Shown: one piece after another, positions 7,588 through 8,196 of the stretch
Position numbering within the stretch: position 1 is the first letter of the stretch
How the letters are laid out: every line of letters starts with the position of its first letter
DNA from: Acidobacteriota bacterium
Lineage (GTDB): Bacteria > Acidobacteriota > Holophagae > Holophagales > Holophagaceae
Length of the DNA stretch: 8,196 nucleotides
Direction of reading: 5' to 3'
Assembly: GCA_021778785.1 (NCBI GenBank)
Contig: JAJYBX010000070.1
Span: forward strand, 1-8,196
The notes under the pieces: generated by a model
Told to the model about the DNA's origin: nothing
Database searches by the model: none
Seen by the model: only the letters and a program-made list of their open reading frames with translations
Position numbers and translations under genes: made by a program

Positions 7588-8196
7588 ATGTCCGCTTCCC
7601 CGCTGATGCCGGCCCCCGGCGCCAAGGCCGCCAAGGTCTGCGGCATCCTCGCCATCGTCTTCGCCCTCACCTGCGTGGGGATCCCCGTCGCCGTGGTGCT
7701 GGGCATCGTGGCCCTGGTGCAGCACGGCAAGGCCAAGCGCCTCGCGAAGGCCCAGCCCGGGGCCTACGCGCCGGTGCCCGCCACCGGCCTCGTCACCGGC
7801 ATCCTCGGACTGGTGCTGCCGGTCCTCCTGCTGCCCGTGGCCGGCATCGTGAGCGCCATCGCGATCCCCGCCCTCCTGTCCCAGCGCGCCCGGGCGCGGG
7901 AGATGGCCCTGCGGGCAAACTTCCGCACGGTCCAGACGAAGGCCGAGGCCCTCGTGCTGGACGCCCAGGCCAGGACCCCGGGCCAGCCCCAGGAGGCGGA
8001 AGCCATCATCCGCGGGGTGATGGCGGACCCCGGGCTGGCCGCCCTCCGGAATCCCTACGATCCCAAGAGCCCGGCCCTGCAGGCGGCGCCGGAAGCGGGC
8101 CCGGGGGTCATCTGCCTGTTCCCGGGGCAGGAGGCGGCGGGGGGCGTGACCACCTTCTCCGTGAAGCTGCGGGCCGCCTATCCGGGGAACGGCGGG
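7588..8196 (+). CDS. Two-helix membrane protein with pilin-like segment (DUF4190-like), truncated at window end
   Basis: The first 203 codons are visible and no stop is reached. After a short Ala/Pro/Lys-rich start, a first TM segment (about 18-45, ending in a basic loop HGKAKRLAKA) is followed by a second (about 67-92). This pair of Gly/Val/Leu-rich helices with the GILGLV pattern resembles DUF4190-type small membrane proteins. The second helix runs into AIAIPALLSQRARAREMALRANFRTVQTKAEAL (two parts: about 90-105 and 106-122), which closely resembles the N-terminal alpha helix of type IV pilins and GspG-like pseudopilins just after their hydrophobic stretch. A soluble domain follows with NPYDP (residues 161-165), a phrase common in GspG-like proteins. 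The typical prepilin cleavage site with Glu at +5 is not seen. GGAG (7578-7581) lies six bases before the ATG. Function unknown; a pseudopilin-derived envelope protein is the best inference. Confidence 0.75.
   Translation, partial: MSASPLMPAPGAKAAKVCGILAIVFALTCVGIPVAVVLGIVALVQHGKAKRLAKAQPGAYAPVPATGLVTGILGLVLPVLLLPVAGIVSAIAIPALLSQRARAREMALRANFRTVQTKAEALVLDAQARTPGQPQEAEAIIRGVMADPGLAALRNPYDPKSPALQAAPEAGPGVICLFPGQEAAGGVTTFSVKLRAAYPGNGG

Noticed and set aside
6364..7725. Long second minus-strand open frame (about 450 codons) over the PseG-like gene
   Set aside because: Its Pro/Gly/Arg-rich translation has no recognisable domain and is the shadow typical of high-GC genes.
7485..7736. N-terminal extension of the PseG-like gene
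   Set aside because: It overlaps the divergent membrane protein gene, has no family similarity and precedes a perfect PseG-like N-terminus.

Overview
The window is a high-GC bacterial chromosome segment with the dense, GC-rich third-codon-position usage of a free-living bacterium. It looks like ordinary core chromosome: translation genes in the middle, flanked by signalling, redox and sugar-hydrolase genes. I see no mobile elements, tRNA, rRNA or CRISPR. The combination of a CHASE-PAS hybrid kinase, a DUF4190-like/pilin-like membrane protein and a joined rplM-rpsI-rpsB-tsf-pyrH cluster would fit an acidobacterium of the Holophaga/Geothrix type, but this taxonomic guess is weak inference from style and gene content.

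Layout. Positions 1-415 (minus) hold the N-terminal part of a GlcD-type FAD-binding oxidoreductase that runs off the left edge. Divergent from it across 60 bp, 476-2995 (plus) encodes an 839-residue membrane hybrid histidine kinase (TM, CHASE sensor, TM, PAS, HisKA, HATPase, receiver). It converges with the end of a minus-strand block, leaving only 4 bp between the two stop codons.

The minus-strand block reads right to left: a PseG/SpsG-like nucleotide-sugar hydrolase or transferase (7484-6411), then rplM (L13), rpsI (S9), rpsB (S2), tsf (EF-Ts) and pyrH (UMP kinase). The gaps carry regulatory structure. There is a promoter-like pair ahead of rplM, a terminator-like hairpin after rpsI, a hairpin with a U5 tract between rpsB and tsf (candidate attenuator), and a perfect 18-bp inverted repeat between tsf and pyrH. 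The logical transcription units are therefore rplM-rpsI and rpsB-tsf(-pyrH), with partial read-through setting the ratios.

At the right edge, divergent from the PseG-like gene, 7588-8196 (plus) encodes a two-helix membrane protein whose second helix continues into a stretch strongly resembling a type IV pilin N-terminal helix. It is truncated by the window end.

Nothing here amounts to a clear new system. The more interesting points are the inter-gene hairpins in the ribosomal block, the pilin-like segment without a visible prepilin cleavage site, the lone PseG-like gene, and possible leaderless starts.
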